Made by a program: the position numbers and the translations under genes
Notes under the pieces: generated by a model
Seen by the model: only the letters and a program-made list of their open reading frames with translations
Database searches by the model: none
What the model was told of the DNA's origin: nothing
Origin: Pinibacter aurantiacus
GTDB lineage: Bacteria; Bacteroidota; Bacteroidia; Chitinophagales; Chitinophagaceae
Reading direction: 5' to 3'
Assembly: GCF_019130065.1 (NCBI RefSeq)
Contig: NZ_JAHSPG010000008.1
Location: 248,001 to 312,000, forward strand
Length of the DNA stretch: 64,000 bases
Shown here: positions 50,191 through 59,560 of the stretch, piece by piece
Position numbering within the stretch: position 1 is the stretch's first letter
How the letters are laid out: each line of letters starts with the position of its first letter

Positions 50191-53124
50191 ATTCGTAATC
50201 CTTATATTATCCATACTCTTCTTGAAAGATTTGGGCATGAACATGTTGTTTATTGGGTTGGCCCCAAACTTATTAAAATTGTAAATAAAGCTTAGCATGA
50301 AATAACGCTGCAATACATTCGTACGTGTATCCTGGATGTAGTTTTGCGTGGTGGTCCTGGTAATGCTTTGGTTTTGCTTAAGAATATCCATTACAGAGAG
50401 TTTGATCACACCATTTTTCTTTTTGAAAAGCTGCTTGCCGATGTTCGCGTTCCACATAGGCACGTTCTGGTTGAATCCATCGGAACGACCGGTATTCACG
50501 AAATAGTCGAAATCACTGCCCAGCATAATCCCATGCGGAAATGTGTACGTGATATCAGCCGAATAGGTTTGCGACCAATAGTTTGAGTTCAGGTCCTTCT
50601 GAACGGAATAAGACACATTGTTATAAGTAACATTCAGGTTTATCCCAACATCCAGCTTGTCTTTGTAGTTGTAATTGAATCCGGCACCCTGTGTTGCGAT
50701 CCAGGTATTCAAAATGTTCCTTTCGCTGTATAGGAGGCTTATATCGCGGTTGTAAACGAGAATCGATGTCAGGTTGACCATCGCGCCTTTGAGCTTCTTT
50801 ACGGGCAAGCCAAACGTAACAAATCCCATCGTGTTATATGCACCATCAACGTTCACCGGTTTAATGAGCTGAACGGAATTGGCAACGGAGTCGATGCTGC
50901 TGCTTATTTTGTTGGAAGTATTGCTCACATTCACGCTTACCGCCATGTACTTCGCAGTGGCAAGATTGAACGTGTTATAAGTCACGTTCAAATTATTGTT
51001 GAACTCCTGCTTCAAATTGGGATTCCCTGTGCGTATCTGCAAAGGATTGCTCAGGTCCGGAACATTTTGCAATTGCGAAATAGTTGGCGCATTTGTCCTG
51101 CCTCGATAATTCACACGAAGATTTCTGCCCTTGCCATAGTTGTAGTTAAAACTTGCCGTAGGGAAAAAGTTTACAAAATGTTGCGCGGTGATAGAATCTT
51201 TTTGCGTGTTATAAGAATGGCTCTTACTCTGTTGTGTCGCAAATTGTACTCCGCCGCCAACTTGTAAATTGTATTTCTTTTTTTGCAAACGGAAATTCGC
51301 CCCTACACGGTTTGCGATATAGCCATTTTCAAAATAGTTTGTCAGCAATGAATTCAGGATATCATATTCATGCGTCGACGAATCGTAGTTGTAAGTCTTT
51401 TTATCGGAAGTGCTTTGATTGTTGGTATAAGCGTAATTGAGTTCAATGATCTTGTTATTGCCGATAGGTTCAGTGTAAGAGCCACTTAGCACGTTGTTGT
51501 GACCATCCGTTTTTTGAGTGGTTTGCTGGTTTACATCACGCTTGCCTTTAAAGGTAGAATCAGGATTAAAGAAAAGATAAGGTGACTGGTTTAGGCCATT
51601 GCCATCGCTGTTGTTGATGGAGTTGTTCCAACCGAGGGTCAATGTTCTTCCCGGCTTATTTAGCTTGCGGCGATACAGCAGGTTATTGTTAATGTTATAA
51701 CCTTCGCGATCGGTTGAGTTGTAGTTTCTACCGATCAAAGCAAGATAGCCTTCATTAAATTTTGGACTTTGGGAAATAGTGTACAAACTATCATCGCTAT
51801 GACCGCTTGAGTTTTGAATGGTAAAACTTGGCGTGTATAGAATTGAATTCAGCGAGTCGATCTGGTACTCAATCCTAAAGTTGAACCGGTGATTTTGGTT
51901 GCGGTTTACCGAGCTCAAATTGTCTGTTTGGTTCGCAACGGAGTCATTAGGGAAAAATGACTGCGTGTAGGAATGCTGATCCACCACATTATCTGTATGG
52001 GCGAAAAAATAGCTTCCGTTCGCTTCCACTTTTTTGCTCCATGTATCGCGATAATTGACACCGCCCGACCATGACGTAATGTTTCCTCCCGTCGCATTGC
52101 CAAGCCCGAAAGCTCCGCCTCCATTCACAGCAGTTCCTGTTCTTGTAGTGGCTACCATTTGGGAACCGGCTCCGCCAAAGCCTCCGCCACCACCAAATCC
52201 ACCGCCTCCACTGTTGCCTCCGGCAGCAGCCGCCATTCCGCCAAAACCACCCATTGAGGAGATGACATCGTTAAGCGAAAAGCCCTGCTTGTTTACGTTG
52301 TTTCCTGCGCCAATAATGGAGATTTGTCTTGGTCCGTAGAAACTATTTGCACTTAGAGATTCATCATACCTGCCGTCTGTTCCAATACCGGCATTTATTT
52401 TTCCAAACAATCCTTTCTTGCGATCCTTCTTCAGTTTGATGTTGATTGTTTTTTGGCGGCTGCCATCATCAATCTTTGTAAACTTCGCCTGGTCGCTCAT
52501 GTCGTCATACACCTGCACACTTTCCACCATATCAGCCGTGAGGTTTTTCGTTGCAATTTTTGGATCACTGCCGAAAAATTCTTTTCCGTCTACATACACT
52601 TTTTGTATTTGCTCGCCTTGGGCTTTTATGTTGCCATCTTTGTCTACCTGCATGCCCGGCAGTTTCTTTATAAGATCCTCTACAGTAGCGTAAGGTTTTG
52701 TTTTGAAGGAAGAAGCGTTGAATTCAACAGTGTCATTTTTTATAATGATGGGAGGTCGTTCCACCACTACTTCTTTTAAGAGATCAACGCGTTTGGTCAT
52801 GTACACAAAACCCAGATCAATCACTTGTTGAGCGGTGGTAACTGAAAATGATTTTGTATAATTATTATAGCCTTGAAATGAAATAATCAAACGGTATTTG
52901 CCCGCATGCAGATCCGTTATTTCAAAATTGCCTTTTGCATCGGCAACGGAATAGTCTACTGAGGTGGAGTCAAGAGCTGTTAGTACAGATACGGTCGCAT
53001 CTGCCATTGACTGTTTGTAAACGGTGTCAACAATTTTTCCCTTAATGGTTCCTGTTATTCTTTTTTGTGAAAAAGCAGTTACGGTAATAGAGATGAGGAA
53101 CAACAGGATTAAATATCTTTTCAT
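50188..53124 (-). CDS. Outer-membrane beta-barrel protein of the TonB-receptor-like (OMP_b-brl_3) type
   Basis: A 978-residue precursor with signal peptide (ILLFLISITVTAFSQ). An N-terminal carboxypeptidase-regulatory-like beta domain (about 22-110: TGTIKGKIVDTVYKQSMADA; FEITDLHAGKYRLIISFQGY) is followed by a plug-like domain (about 120-235: TVEDLIKKLPGMQVDKDGN, VYVDGKEFFGSDPKIATKNL). A Gly-rich segment (about 287-345) comes next, then a long barrel. It lacks a clear TonB box and SusD partner, so it belongs to the large group of SusC-like orphan receptors. Ligand unknown. Confidence 0.85.
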   Translation of the reverse strand: MKRYLILLFLISITVTAFSQKRITGTIKGKIVDTVYKQSMADATVSVLTALDSTSVDYSVADAKGNFEITDLHAGKYRLIISFQGYNNYTKSFSVTTAQQVIDLGFVYMTKRVDLLKEVVVERPPIIIKNDTVEFNASSFKTKPYATVEDLIKKLPGMQVDKDGNIKAQGEQIQKVYVDGKEFFGSDPKIATKNLTADMVESVQVYDDMSDQAKFTKIDDGSRQKTINIKLKKDRKKGLFGKINAGIGTDGRYDESLSANSFYGPRQISIIGAGNNVNKQGFSLNDVISSMGGFGGMAAAAGGNSGGGGFGGGGGFGGAGSQMVATTRTGTAVNGGGAFGLGNATGGNITSWSGGVNYRDTWSKKVEANGSYFFAHTDNVVDQHSYTQSFFPNDSVANQTDNLSSVNRNQNHRFNFRIEYQIDSLNSILYTPSFTIQNSSGHSDDSLYTISQSPKFNEGYLALIGRNYNSTDREGYNINNNLLYRRKLNKPGRTLTLGWNNSINNSDGNGLNQSPYLFFNPDSTFKGKRDVNQQTTQKTDGHNNVLSGSYTEPIGNNKIIELNYAYTNNQSTSDKKTYNYDSSTHEYDILNSLLTNYFENGYIANRVGANFRLQKKKYNLQVGGGVQFATQQSKSHSYNTQKDSITAQHFVNFFPTASFNYNYGKGRNLRVNYRGRTNAPTISQLQNVPDLSNPLQIRTGNPNLKQEFNNNLNVTYNTFNLATAKYMAVSVNVSNTSNKISSSIDSVANSVQLIKPVNVDGAYNTMGFVTFGLPVKKLKGAMVNLTSILVYNRDISLLYSERNILNTWIATQGAGFNYNYKDKLDVGINLNVTYNNVSYSVQKDLNSNYWSQTYSADITYTFPHGIMLGSDFDYFVNTGRSDGFNQNVPMWNANIGKQLFKKKNGVIKLSVMDILKQNQSITRTTTQNYIQDTRTNVLQRYFMLSFIYNFNKFGANPINNMFMPKSFKKSMDNIRITN

Positions 53125-53211
53125 AGATGTCTTAAAACTAATGCTTTAAAATTCTATGCAAAGATAAATGGTAAAAGTGGTGGTAATAGCGTGTGAGTGG
53201 GAGACCAAGAT

Positions 53212-53304
53212 ATTTACCACTAAGTCACTAAGGCCACTAAGTTTCACTAAGAGAGGTCTAAATTTAAAACAACCCTTAGTGAGGCTTAGTGGCCTTAGTG
53301 GTGA
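53212..53304. repeat. CACTAAG inverted repeat, copy 4
   Basis: ACCACTAAG, TCACTAAGG, CCACTAAGT, TTCACTAAG on the left and CTTAGTGAGGCTTAGTGGCC, TTAGTGGT on the right: 9-base words in inverted arms around about 25 bases. The right arm lies about 12 bases beyond the pgl stop codon. Confidence 0.8.
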
Positions 53305-53314
53305 ATTGTGAACT

Positions 53315-54034
53315 TTACAACTGTACAGCAGCCGCTTCATCTACAAACCAATGCAATTCTCCATTCACCGGTTTAATTTCCTGCGATGGATACATATCTG
53401 GATTGTAAGCGCCTTCCAGTACTTGTTTTAATGCATTCGCCTTATTTGCGCCTGTAGTTAAAAACGCAATCTTTGCGGCCTTATTTGTAATCGATTTTGT
53501 AATGGTAATGCGGAACATATCCTGTGCTTTCAGGAAAAACGCCACGCACCATTTTTCTATTTCGTGAACAACAGGAGTTCCCGGAAACAGAGACAGTGTA
53601 TGTCCGTCATCTCCCATGCCGAGCAACACAAGATCGAAACTGGTTGCCGTCTTGTCGAAATAGCGATGCAAAATTGTTTCATATTCCGCAGCAGATTCTT
53701 CCGGAGAAATATCGGTTCGCATCACATGAATTTGATCTACAGGAACAGAAACATGGTCTAGTAAAGTGTCATACGCCATCTTTGCGTTGTTGCGGCTGTC
53801 TTCAAACGGTACAGCTCTTTCATCTCCCCAGAAAATATGCAACTTGCTCCAGTCAATCTTTTCTTTGTAAGGCGATGCTGCAAGAATGGTATGCAATTTA
53901 TAAGGAGTAGAACCTCCCGATAAAGCAATGGTAAATCTGTCTTGCTTTTTTAATGTATCAACAATATAATCTGTGATCCATGCCGCTGCTGCATTGCTGA
54001 GAGCGTCGGCGTTGGGGAACTTATGTAAGTGCAT
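53315..54034 (-). CDS. pgl: 6-phosphogluconolactonase
   Basis: 239 residues, DevB/SOL type. Signatures: IALSGGSTPYKLHTIL, WSKLHIFWGDERAVPFEDSR, VLLGMGDDGHTLSLFPGTP and a C-terminal NGELHWFVDEAAA. It hydrolyses 6-phosphogluconolactone in the oxidative pentose phosphate pathway. It is the third gene in the minus-strand order gnd, zwf, pgl, so all three oxidative-branch enzymes are together, though repeat-bearing spacers of about 110 bases separate them. Confidence 0.93.
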   Translation of the reverse strand: MHLHKFPNADALSNAAAAWITDYIVDTLKKQDRFTIALSGGSTPYKLHTILAASPYKEKIDWSKLHIFWGDERAVPFEDSRNNAKMAYDTLLDHVSVPVDQIHVMRTDISPEESAAEYETILHRYFDKTATSFDLVLLGMGDDGHTLSLFPGTPVVHEIEKWCVAFFLKAQDMFRITITKSITNKAAKIAFLTTGANKANALKQVLEGAYNPDMYPSQEIKPVNGELHWFVDEAAAVQL

Positions 54035-54035
54035 A

Positions 54036-54146
54036 ACAGGAATTAGGAATTAGAAATTAGGAATTAGAATTGATCAAGAGTTAGGAATTAGAGATTAGCT
54101 GAGTATACCTAAACTAATTTCTAATTCCTAACTCCTAATTCCTACT
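54036..54146. repeat. GAATTAG heptamer inverted repeat between pgl and zwf
   Basis: Left arm GAATTAG, GAATTAG, AAATTAG, GAATTAG; right arm inverse, CTAATTTCTAATTCCTAACTCC... to 54144. The zwf stop codon TAG is the start of the first TAGGAATTAG word. The spacer consists almost wholly of these words. Confidence 0.85.
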
Positions 54147-55662
54147 CTTTGTGCGGCGCAGGCAAAGTCACCCAGTTTCTTCCGTCGCGGGCGATCAACG
54201 CTTCTGCGTCTTCAGGTCCCCATGAACCTGGAGCGTAGTTAGGGAAGTCAACAGGTTGTCTTGCAGCCCATGTATCCTGAATAGGTTTGATAATTTCCCA
54301 TGAAGCCTGCACCTGGTCAGAGCGCATGAACAAAGTAGCGTTGCCTTCCATTACATCCAGCAACAAAGTTTCATATGCTTCTGGTTCGTGCTCTTCGTAT
54401 GCATCTTTGTAACTGAAGATCATGTCAACAGGTTTCAACGTCATATCCTGGCCAGGACGTTTTGCCTGGAAACGTAGACGGATATCCATGTCCGGAGCGA
54501 TGCTGATTGTTAGGCGGTTTGGCCTCCATGTATCGGCAGATTCTGCAGGGAATGCATAATTAGGTGCGGGACGGAACTGAACCGTAACGATGGTTGTTTT
54601 TTCATGCATGCGTTTGCCCGTGCGTACATAGAACGGAACACCCTGCCAGCGCCAGTTATCAATGTAGAATTTAACTGCGGCAAAAGTGTCTGTTTTGGAA
54701 TTCGGATCAACGCTTTTTTCCTGTGCGTAGCCAGGAACTTTGTCACCTTGCATCCAGCCGTCACCGTATTGTCCGCGAACGGCATAACGATGAACATCTT
54801 CAGTGCTTATTTTTCTGATAGCATTCAATACATCCACTTTTTTATTGCGGATCTCATCTGCTTCAAAATTCACAGGCGCTTCCATTGCTACCATGCAAAG
54901 TATTTGCAGGATGTGGTTTTGCACCATGTCTCTCAACGCGCCCGCTCTTTCATAGTAATCACCACGGCCCTCAACGCCTACTGTTTCAGACGCTGTGATC
55001 TGCACGTGATCGATATAGTTTCTGTTCCAGATTGGTTCGAACAATGCATTCGCAAAACGCATCGCCAGAATATTCTGAACAGTTTCTTTTCCTAAATAGT
55101 GGTCAATGCGGTAGATCTGTTTTTCATCGAACATGCTTGCAAGCAGCTTGTTCAATTCAAGCGCACTTTCAAGATCATGACCGAACGGTTTTTCGACTAC
55201 TACTCTTGTGCATTTTGTATCAGCACAGATATTTAACGGCCCAAGTTTGCTCACGATGCCAGGCACCAGTTGCGGCGCCACAGCGAGGTAGAAAATTACA
55301 TTCGGATGCTCGCCGAATTCTTTTTCTTTTTGTTTTACGATGTCAGCAATTTTTTGATACTCCGCATCTTGCTCGGCATCCATTTGCAGGTAGCTAACGT
55401 ATTGAGAGAAATCCTGCCATTTGCCGGCACCGGTTTCCCCTTCTTTTCTTCTGCTGAATTGCTGAACACCGTTCAGTAAATGTTTGCGGTAATCTTCGTT
55501 GTTATAAGGACGACGACCAATACCTACGATCGAAAATTTTGTAGGCATCCATTCGTCAATGAAAAGATTATATAAAGCAGGTGATAATTTTCTGAAATTT
55601 AAGTCGCCACTTCCTCCAAATATGAATATGAGTGAAGATGCCGGACGTTTATGATTTTGCAT
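54142..55662 (-). CDS. zwf: Glucose-6-phosphate 1-dehydrogenase
   Basis: 506 residues from the ATG at 55662. NADP-binding start IFIFGGSGDLNFRKLSPALY, substrate site RIDHYLGKETVQNILAMRFA, and VVEKPFGHDLESALELN are diagnostic. It oxidises glucose 6-phosphate and makes NADPH. Length is normal (480-515). The GGSGDL form of the GASGDL motif is a small deviation. Between gnd and pgl on the same strand. Confidence 0.96.
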   Translation of the reverse strand: MQNHKRPASSLIFIFGGSGDLNFRKLSPALYNLFIDEWMPTKFSIVGIGRRPYNNEDYRKHLLNGVQQFSRRKEGETGAGKWQDFSQYVSYLQMDAEQDAEYQKIADIVKQKEKEFGEHPNVIFYLAVAPQLVPGIVSKLGPLNICADTKCTRVVVEKPFGHDLESALELNKLLASMFDEKQIYRIDHYLGKETVQNILAMRFANALFEPIWNRNYIDHVQITASETVGVEGRGDYYERAGALRDMVQNHILQILCMVAMEAPVNFEADEIRNKKVDVLNAIRKISTEDVHRYAVRGQYGDGWMQGDKVPGYAQEKSVDPNSKTDTFAAVKFYIDNWRWQGVPFYVRTGKRMHEKTTIVTVQFRPAPNYAFPAESADTWRPNRLTISIAPDMDIRLRFQAKRPGQDMTLKPVDMIFSYKDAYEEHEPEAYETLLLDVMEGNATLFMRSDQVQASWEIIKPIQDTWAARQPVDFPNYAPGSWGPEDAEALIARDGRNWVTLPAPHKE

Positions 55663-55772
55663 AATTAGTTTTTGTTCTTGGTTAATAACTGAAGTCAAAA
55701 GTTAAAATTCAAAAGTCAAAATCTTGAAGCCGTAACCGAGGCTCTTTTTACTTTTTATTTTTGCCTTTTTAC

Positions 55773-57185
55773 TTATTTGCCCCACTCAGTGTGGAACTTA
55801 CCCGGCTCATCTATACGCTCGTATGTATGTGCGCCGAAGTAGTCGCGTTGCGCCTGCAACAGGTTTGTTGGTAATCTGTCTGAAGTGTAAGCATCAATGT
55901 AGCTCAACACAGTCATTAAACCACTTGCTGCATAACCATTCAATGCTGCTTTGGAAACAACATTGCGAAGGTTGGCAAGTTTACCTGTCAGCAAATCGGC
56001 GATTTCTTTATCCAGCAAAATGTTTGAAATTTTTTCGTTGCGGCTGTAAACGCTTGCAAATACTTCCAATAAAGAAGAACGGATGATACAGCCACCGCGC
56101 CATACACGCACCACTTCTTTCATTGGAATTTCCATTTTCCAATCGTTAGAAGCTTTGGTCAGCAATTCAAGGCCCTGTGCATAGCTGATCAACATTCCAA
56201 TGAACATTGCATCGTGCAGTTGTTTGATGAATTCTTCCTTTCCCGGAAATGCCTTTTCAGAAGGTTTGTACAAAGCAGACGCTTGTACACGCTCTTCTTT
56301 CAAAGCAGAAATGTTACGCATGGTAACCGCCATATCGATAGAAGGAATTGGAACGCCAATTTCCATTGCATCTTGCGAGGTCCATTTACCGGTACCTTTT
56401 GCGCCAGCTTTATCAAGAATCATGTCCACCAAACGGTTGTCGGTCTTATCATCTTTTTGCAGGAAAATATCAGCGGTAATTTCTATGAGGAATGACTGCA
56501 AATCACCGGCGTTCCAGTCAGCGAACACTTTGTGCATTTCGTCATTTGTAAGGCCAAGACCTTTGTGCAGCATTTCGTAAATTTCAGTGGTCAGCTGCAT
56601 GATGGAGTATTCGATACCGTTGTGCACCATTTTCACGTAGTGGCCGGCAGCGTCTCTGCCGAGGTGCGCTACACAAGGAACACCGTTCACTTTAGCAGCA
56701 ACTGCTTCCAGCATAGGTTTTACAACAGGATAAGCAACAGGATCACCGCCCGGCATAATGCTTGGGCCGGTTCTCGCACCTTGCTCACCACCCGAAACAC
56801 CCATTCCGATGAAATGGATCTTTTTATCTTCCAGGTATTTTACGCGGCGCAGAGTGTCAGTGTAATGAGAGTTTCCTCCGTCAATAATGATATCACCCGG
56901 CTGAACAAGCGGTAAAAGGTCTTCAATAACGTCATCTACTGGTTTGCCGGCAGGAACCAGCATCATAATCTTTCGCGGAATTTCAAGTAAATCGATCATT
57001 TCCTTTAGTGTACCAACGCCCTTCACGGTTGTGCCCGGGGTGGCCGAAGATTCCAATGCAGATGTTTTTTGACTGTCTTTATCAAAGCCTATCACTTTGA
57101 ACTTGTTGTCTGCCATATTGAGCAGGAAATTTCTGCCCATTACACCCAGACCAATCATGCCGAAGTTAAATTGAGGAGTACTCAT
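55773..57185 (-). CDS. gnd: 6-phosphogluconate dehydrogenase (decarboxylating)
   Basis: 470 residues, the usual length of the long, NADP-dependent form. Rossmann motif IGLGVMGRNFLLNMADNKFK, then DIIIDGGNSHYTDTLRRVKY, FIGMGVSGGEQGARTGPSIM, HYVKMVHNGIEYSIMQLTTE with the catalytic Lys, and the C-terminal YFGAHTYERID. It yields ribulose 5-phosphate and NADPH. First gene of the gnd-zwf-pgl series. Confidence 0.97.
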   Translation of the reverse strand: MSTPQFNFGMIGLGVMGRNFLLNMADNKFKVIGFDKDSQKTSALESSATPGTTVKGVGTLKEMIDLLEIPRKIMMLVPAGKPVDDVIEDLLPLVQPGDIIIDGGNSHYTDTLRRVKYLEDKKIHFIGMGVSGGEQGARTGPSIMPGGDPVAYPVVKPMLEAVAAKVNGVPCVAHLGRDAAGHYVKMVHNGIEYSIMQLTTEIYEMLHKGLGLTNDEMHKVFADWNAGDLQSFLIEITADIFLQKDDKTDNRLVDMILDKAGAKGTGKWTSQDAMEIGVPIPSIDMAVTMRNISALKEERVQASALYKPSEKAFPGKEEFIKQLHDAMFIGMLISYAQGLELLTKASNDWKMEIPMKEVVRVWRGGCIIRSSLLEVFASVYSRNEKISNILLDKEIADLLTGKLANLRNVVSKAALNGYAASGLMTVLSYIDAYTSDRLPTNLLQAQRDYFGAHTYERIDEPGKFHTEWGK

Positions 57186-57422
57186 GGTTTGTTTTATAAG
57201 TGTGTAAGAGTTTGCAATTTAAGCAATTTGAGAAAGTGGGAAGGAGAAAATGTTATCCTGATCATAGTTTGTGGAGGCGGAGAAGGGGAGTGATGAAACG
57301 GGAAACGTGAATGGAAAGTCTCTGCTGGCGCTAATTTGATGACAGTATAAGAGGCTTCGCAATCGTTTACGTGAATGATAGGGAATCTTGTTTACTTATA
57401 AGGCTTGACAAAATAAGCGATG

Positions 57423-57519
57423 GTTGCTTGTCATCCCGAGGAACGAGGGATCTAGGACCTGCACAAACAGTATCCAAGCGGGAGACCCAGATCCCTCGTT
57501 CCTCGGGATGACAAGCAAC
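57423..57519. repeat. Perfect 31-bp inverted repeat (CATCCCGAGGAACGAGGGATCT)
   Basis: Arms GTTGCTTGTCATCCCGAGGA.. (57423-57453) and the exact inverse (57489-57519) around 35 bases. No ORF. The form is that of a MITE or a REP-type unit; similar sequences are frequent in Bacteroidota spacers (from memory). Confidence 0.75.
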
Positions 57520-57670
57520 TAACACTTCCAGTTATAAACACCCTGTAATCAGAAATCCTTTAAAAAAGATGTTGGATATTAATCGGAGTAGGCTGAAAAT
57601 CAACTCATTCACAATTCACTGCTAAGTAGTCACGAACCTTTTCTAATCCTGAAGCGTTGATAACGAGAAT

Positions 57671-57734
57671 GGTAACATTTTTTTAATATTTGACGACATA
57701 TTCAATGTCAATTCTATATTAAGAAATTGTTACC
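57671..57734. promoter_or_regulatory. Imperfect inverted repeat upstream of the phosphate transport operon
   Basis: GGTAACATTTTTTTAATAT and ATATTAAGAAATTGTTACC form an imperfect stem around a second small inverted repeat (TTGAC...GTCAA). It lies 36 bases upstream of the -7 element. Could be an operator; no known box was recognised. Confidence 0.4.
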
Positions 57735-57769
57735 AACTGAATTTGTGAATATAGCCTGATCAATAACTT

Positions 57770-57777
57770 TATTTTTG
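57770..57777 (+). promoter_or_regulatory. Candidate -7 promoter element for the DUF47-PiT operon
   Basis: TATTTTTG, exact TAnnTTTG, 20 bases before the ATG at 57798. A TTTG at 57742 could be the -33 element at a slightly long spacing. Confidence 0.5.
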
Positions 57778-57797
57778 CGCAAATTTTATTATCATAT

Positions 57798-58445
57798 ATG
57801 GGCCTCAACTCAGTAATGAAAATTTTTATGCCGAAGGACAAAGTGTTTTACTCTTTGTTTGAAGAAGTGGCAGTGACAGTAGCACAAATGGGAAAATTGT
57901 TAAAGACGATCGTAGCCGAGCCGGATTTTGACAAAAGGGCCGCCTATATTTCCCGTATGGAAGACATGGAGCACATCAATGATGACTTCACGCACAAAAT
58001 TTTCACCGAACTCGGAAGAAACTTTATCACTCCGTTTGACAGGGAAGATATCCACTATCTTGCCAGCTCACTGGATGATATTGCTGACTATATTTTCTCC
58101 GCTGCAAAAAAGATCAATTTTTACAAAGTAAATCCTAACGATCCCGGCATTCAAAAAATGGCCGATCTTATCGATCAGGGTGCCGAGCATATTAAAAATG
58201 CCGTACACGAACTGCGCGACATGAAAAACATGCGCCAGATCACTGATGCACTTGTAAAAGTAAACAGCATCGAAAACCAGGCTGATGACATTTACGACTT
58301 AAGCATCGATCGCCTTTTCGAAACAGAACCAGACGCTAAAGAGGTTATTAAGAAAAGAGAAATTTACCAGGTATTGGAAACAGTAACTGATAAATGCGAA
58401 GACGCTGCAAACGTTATCGAATCAATCATTATTAAATACGCTTAA
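57798..58445 (+). CDS. DUF47/PhoU-like phosphate transport accessory protein
   Basis: A 215-residue all-helical cytoplasmic protein of the DUF47 family: FYSLFEEVAVTVAQMGKLLK, FITPFDREDIHYLASSLDDI, ADYIFSAAKKINFY, and the C-terminal VLETVTDKCEDAANVIESII. Acidic patches resemble the metal sites of PhoU. These proteins are regulatory partners of PiT transporters; the PiT gene follows after 42 bases on the same strand. Confidence 0.92.
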   Translation: MGLNSVMKIFMPKDKVFYSLFEEVAVTVAQMGKLLKTIVAEPDFDKRAAYISRMEDMEHINDDFTHKIFTELGRNFITPFDREDIHYLASSLDDIADYIFSAAKKINFYKVNPNDPGIQKMADLIDQGAEHIKNAVHELRDMKNMRQITDALVKVNSIENQADDIYDLSIDRLFETEPDAKEVIKKREIYQVLETVTDKCEDAANVIESIIIKYA

Positions 58446-58487
58446 TCCCGATTGAAGTTTTCGAACTTCTAATTTTAAGTTTGACCC

Positions 58488-59525
58488 ATGACATTTTTAG
58501 TCGTCATTATAATCCTGGCACTGGTATTTGATTACATAAACGGTTTTCATGATGCTGCCAACTCTATTGCCACGATCGTTTCTACTAAAGTTTTAACCCC
58601 TTTCCAGGCTGTATTGTGGGCCGCGTTCTTTAACTTCCTGGCCTTCTTTGTATCAAAATACATTATTGGAGAGTTTAAAATAGGTAATACCATCGCAAAC
58701 TCTGTGCATGCAGACTTCATTAACCTCGAAGTAATATTTGCCGGTCTTGTGGCAGCTATTATCTGGAACCTGCTTACATGGTGGTTTGGTATTCCATCGA
58801 GTTCTTCACACACTTTGCTGGGCGGTTTTATGGGAGCGGCTGTAGCACATGCGAAAGCATTGCAGGTAAATGGGGTAGATGTGATCAACTATGTAAAAGT
58901 GATCCCTATTTTCATGTTCATCTTCTTTGCACCATTAATAGGTATGATCATAGCGTTTATAATAACAGTGATCATCGTAAATATTTGCAGAAAAGTTGCA
59001 CCACACAAAGCCGAAAAATGGTTCAAGCGCCTTCAGCTTGTTTCATCTGCATTGCTAAGCCTTGCACACGGCGGCAACGATGCCCAGAAAGTAATGGGTA
59101 TCATTGGTGCAGCCATCATTTTCTACGATAAAACACAAGGCATAAACCTGACTTTTAATGAATTTGTAAATCACTATATGTGGGTTCCACTGGCAAGCTT
59201 TACGGCGATCGCTCTTGGAACAATGAGTGGTGGTTGGAAGATCATTAAAACGATGGGAACACGTATCACCAAAGTGAATTCATTGGAAGGTGTAAGTGCC
59301 GAAACTGCAGGTGCCATTACGCTGTACGTAACCGAACACCTGGGTATTCCTGTAAGTACCACACACACCATCACCGGTGCGATCATCGGGGTGGGTGCCA
59401 CTAAACGTTTATCTGCCGTGCGATGGGGCGTTACCATCAACCTGCTCTGGGCCTGGATATTAACCATCCCCGTGAGTGCGATCATTGCCGCGATAGTCTA
59501 CTACATAACATCGATATTTGTCTAA
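58488..59525 (+). CDS. pit: PiT-family inorganic phosphate transporter
   Basis: A 345-residue inner-membrane protein with about 10 hydrophobic segments. The duplicated PiT signature is visible: FDYINGFHDAANSIATIVST near residue 15 and SLAHGGNDAQKVMGIIGAAI near residue 190. GIPSSSSHTLLGGFMGAA and LGIPVSTTHTITGAIIGVGA mark the paired helical hairpins. Low-affinity transport of metal-phosphate, driven by protons. Operon with the DUF47 gene; terminator follows. Confidence 0.95.
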   Translation: MTFLVVIIILALVFDYINGFHDAANSIATIVSTKVLTPFQAVLWAAFFNFLAFFVSKYIIGEFKIGNTIANSVHADFINLEVIFAGLVAAIIWNLLTWWFGIPSSSSHTLLGGFMGAAVAHAKALQVNGVDVINYVKVIPIFMFIFFAPLIGMIIAFIITVIIVNICRKVAPHKAEKWFKRLQLVSSALLSLAHGGNDAQKVMGIIGAAIIFYDKTQGINLTFNEFVNHYMWVPLASFTAIALGTMSGGWKIIKTMGTRITKVNSLEGVSAETAGAITLYVTEHLGIPVSTTHTITGAIIGVGATKRLSAVRWGVTINLLWAWILTIPVSAIIAAIVYYITSIFV

Positions 59526-59531
59526 ATAAAA

Positions 59532-59559
59532 GAACCCTGGTGAAAGCCGGGGTTTTTTA
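59532..59559 (+). terminator. Rho-independent terminator after the PiT gene
   Basis: Stem AACCCTGG/CCGGGGTT with loop TGAAAG and a T-run. Confidence 0.85.
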
Positions 59560-59560
59560 T

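Larger units (their letters stand above)
57186..57797. other. Long divergent spacer between gnd and the phosphate transport genes
   Basis: 612 bases with no convincing ORF. It holds a CGTGAATGG word near 57303, a perfect inverted repeat at 57423-57519, an imperfect inverted repeat at 57671-57734, and a TAnnTTTG element at 57770. It must carry the divergent promoters of gnd and the DUF47-PiT operon. Confidence 0.6.

Noticed and set aside
49969-50295. Open frame of 108 codons
   Set aside because: It spans the CCGGTGGCC inverted repeat and heptamer arm and overlaps the antisense end of the large barrel gene.
52055-52339. Proline-rich plus-strand frame
   Set aside because: It is the antisense reading of the Gly-rich codons of the large barrel protein.
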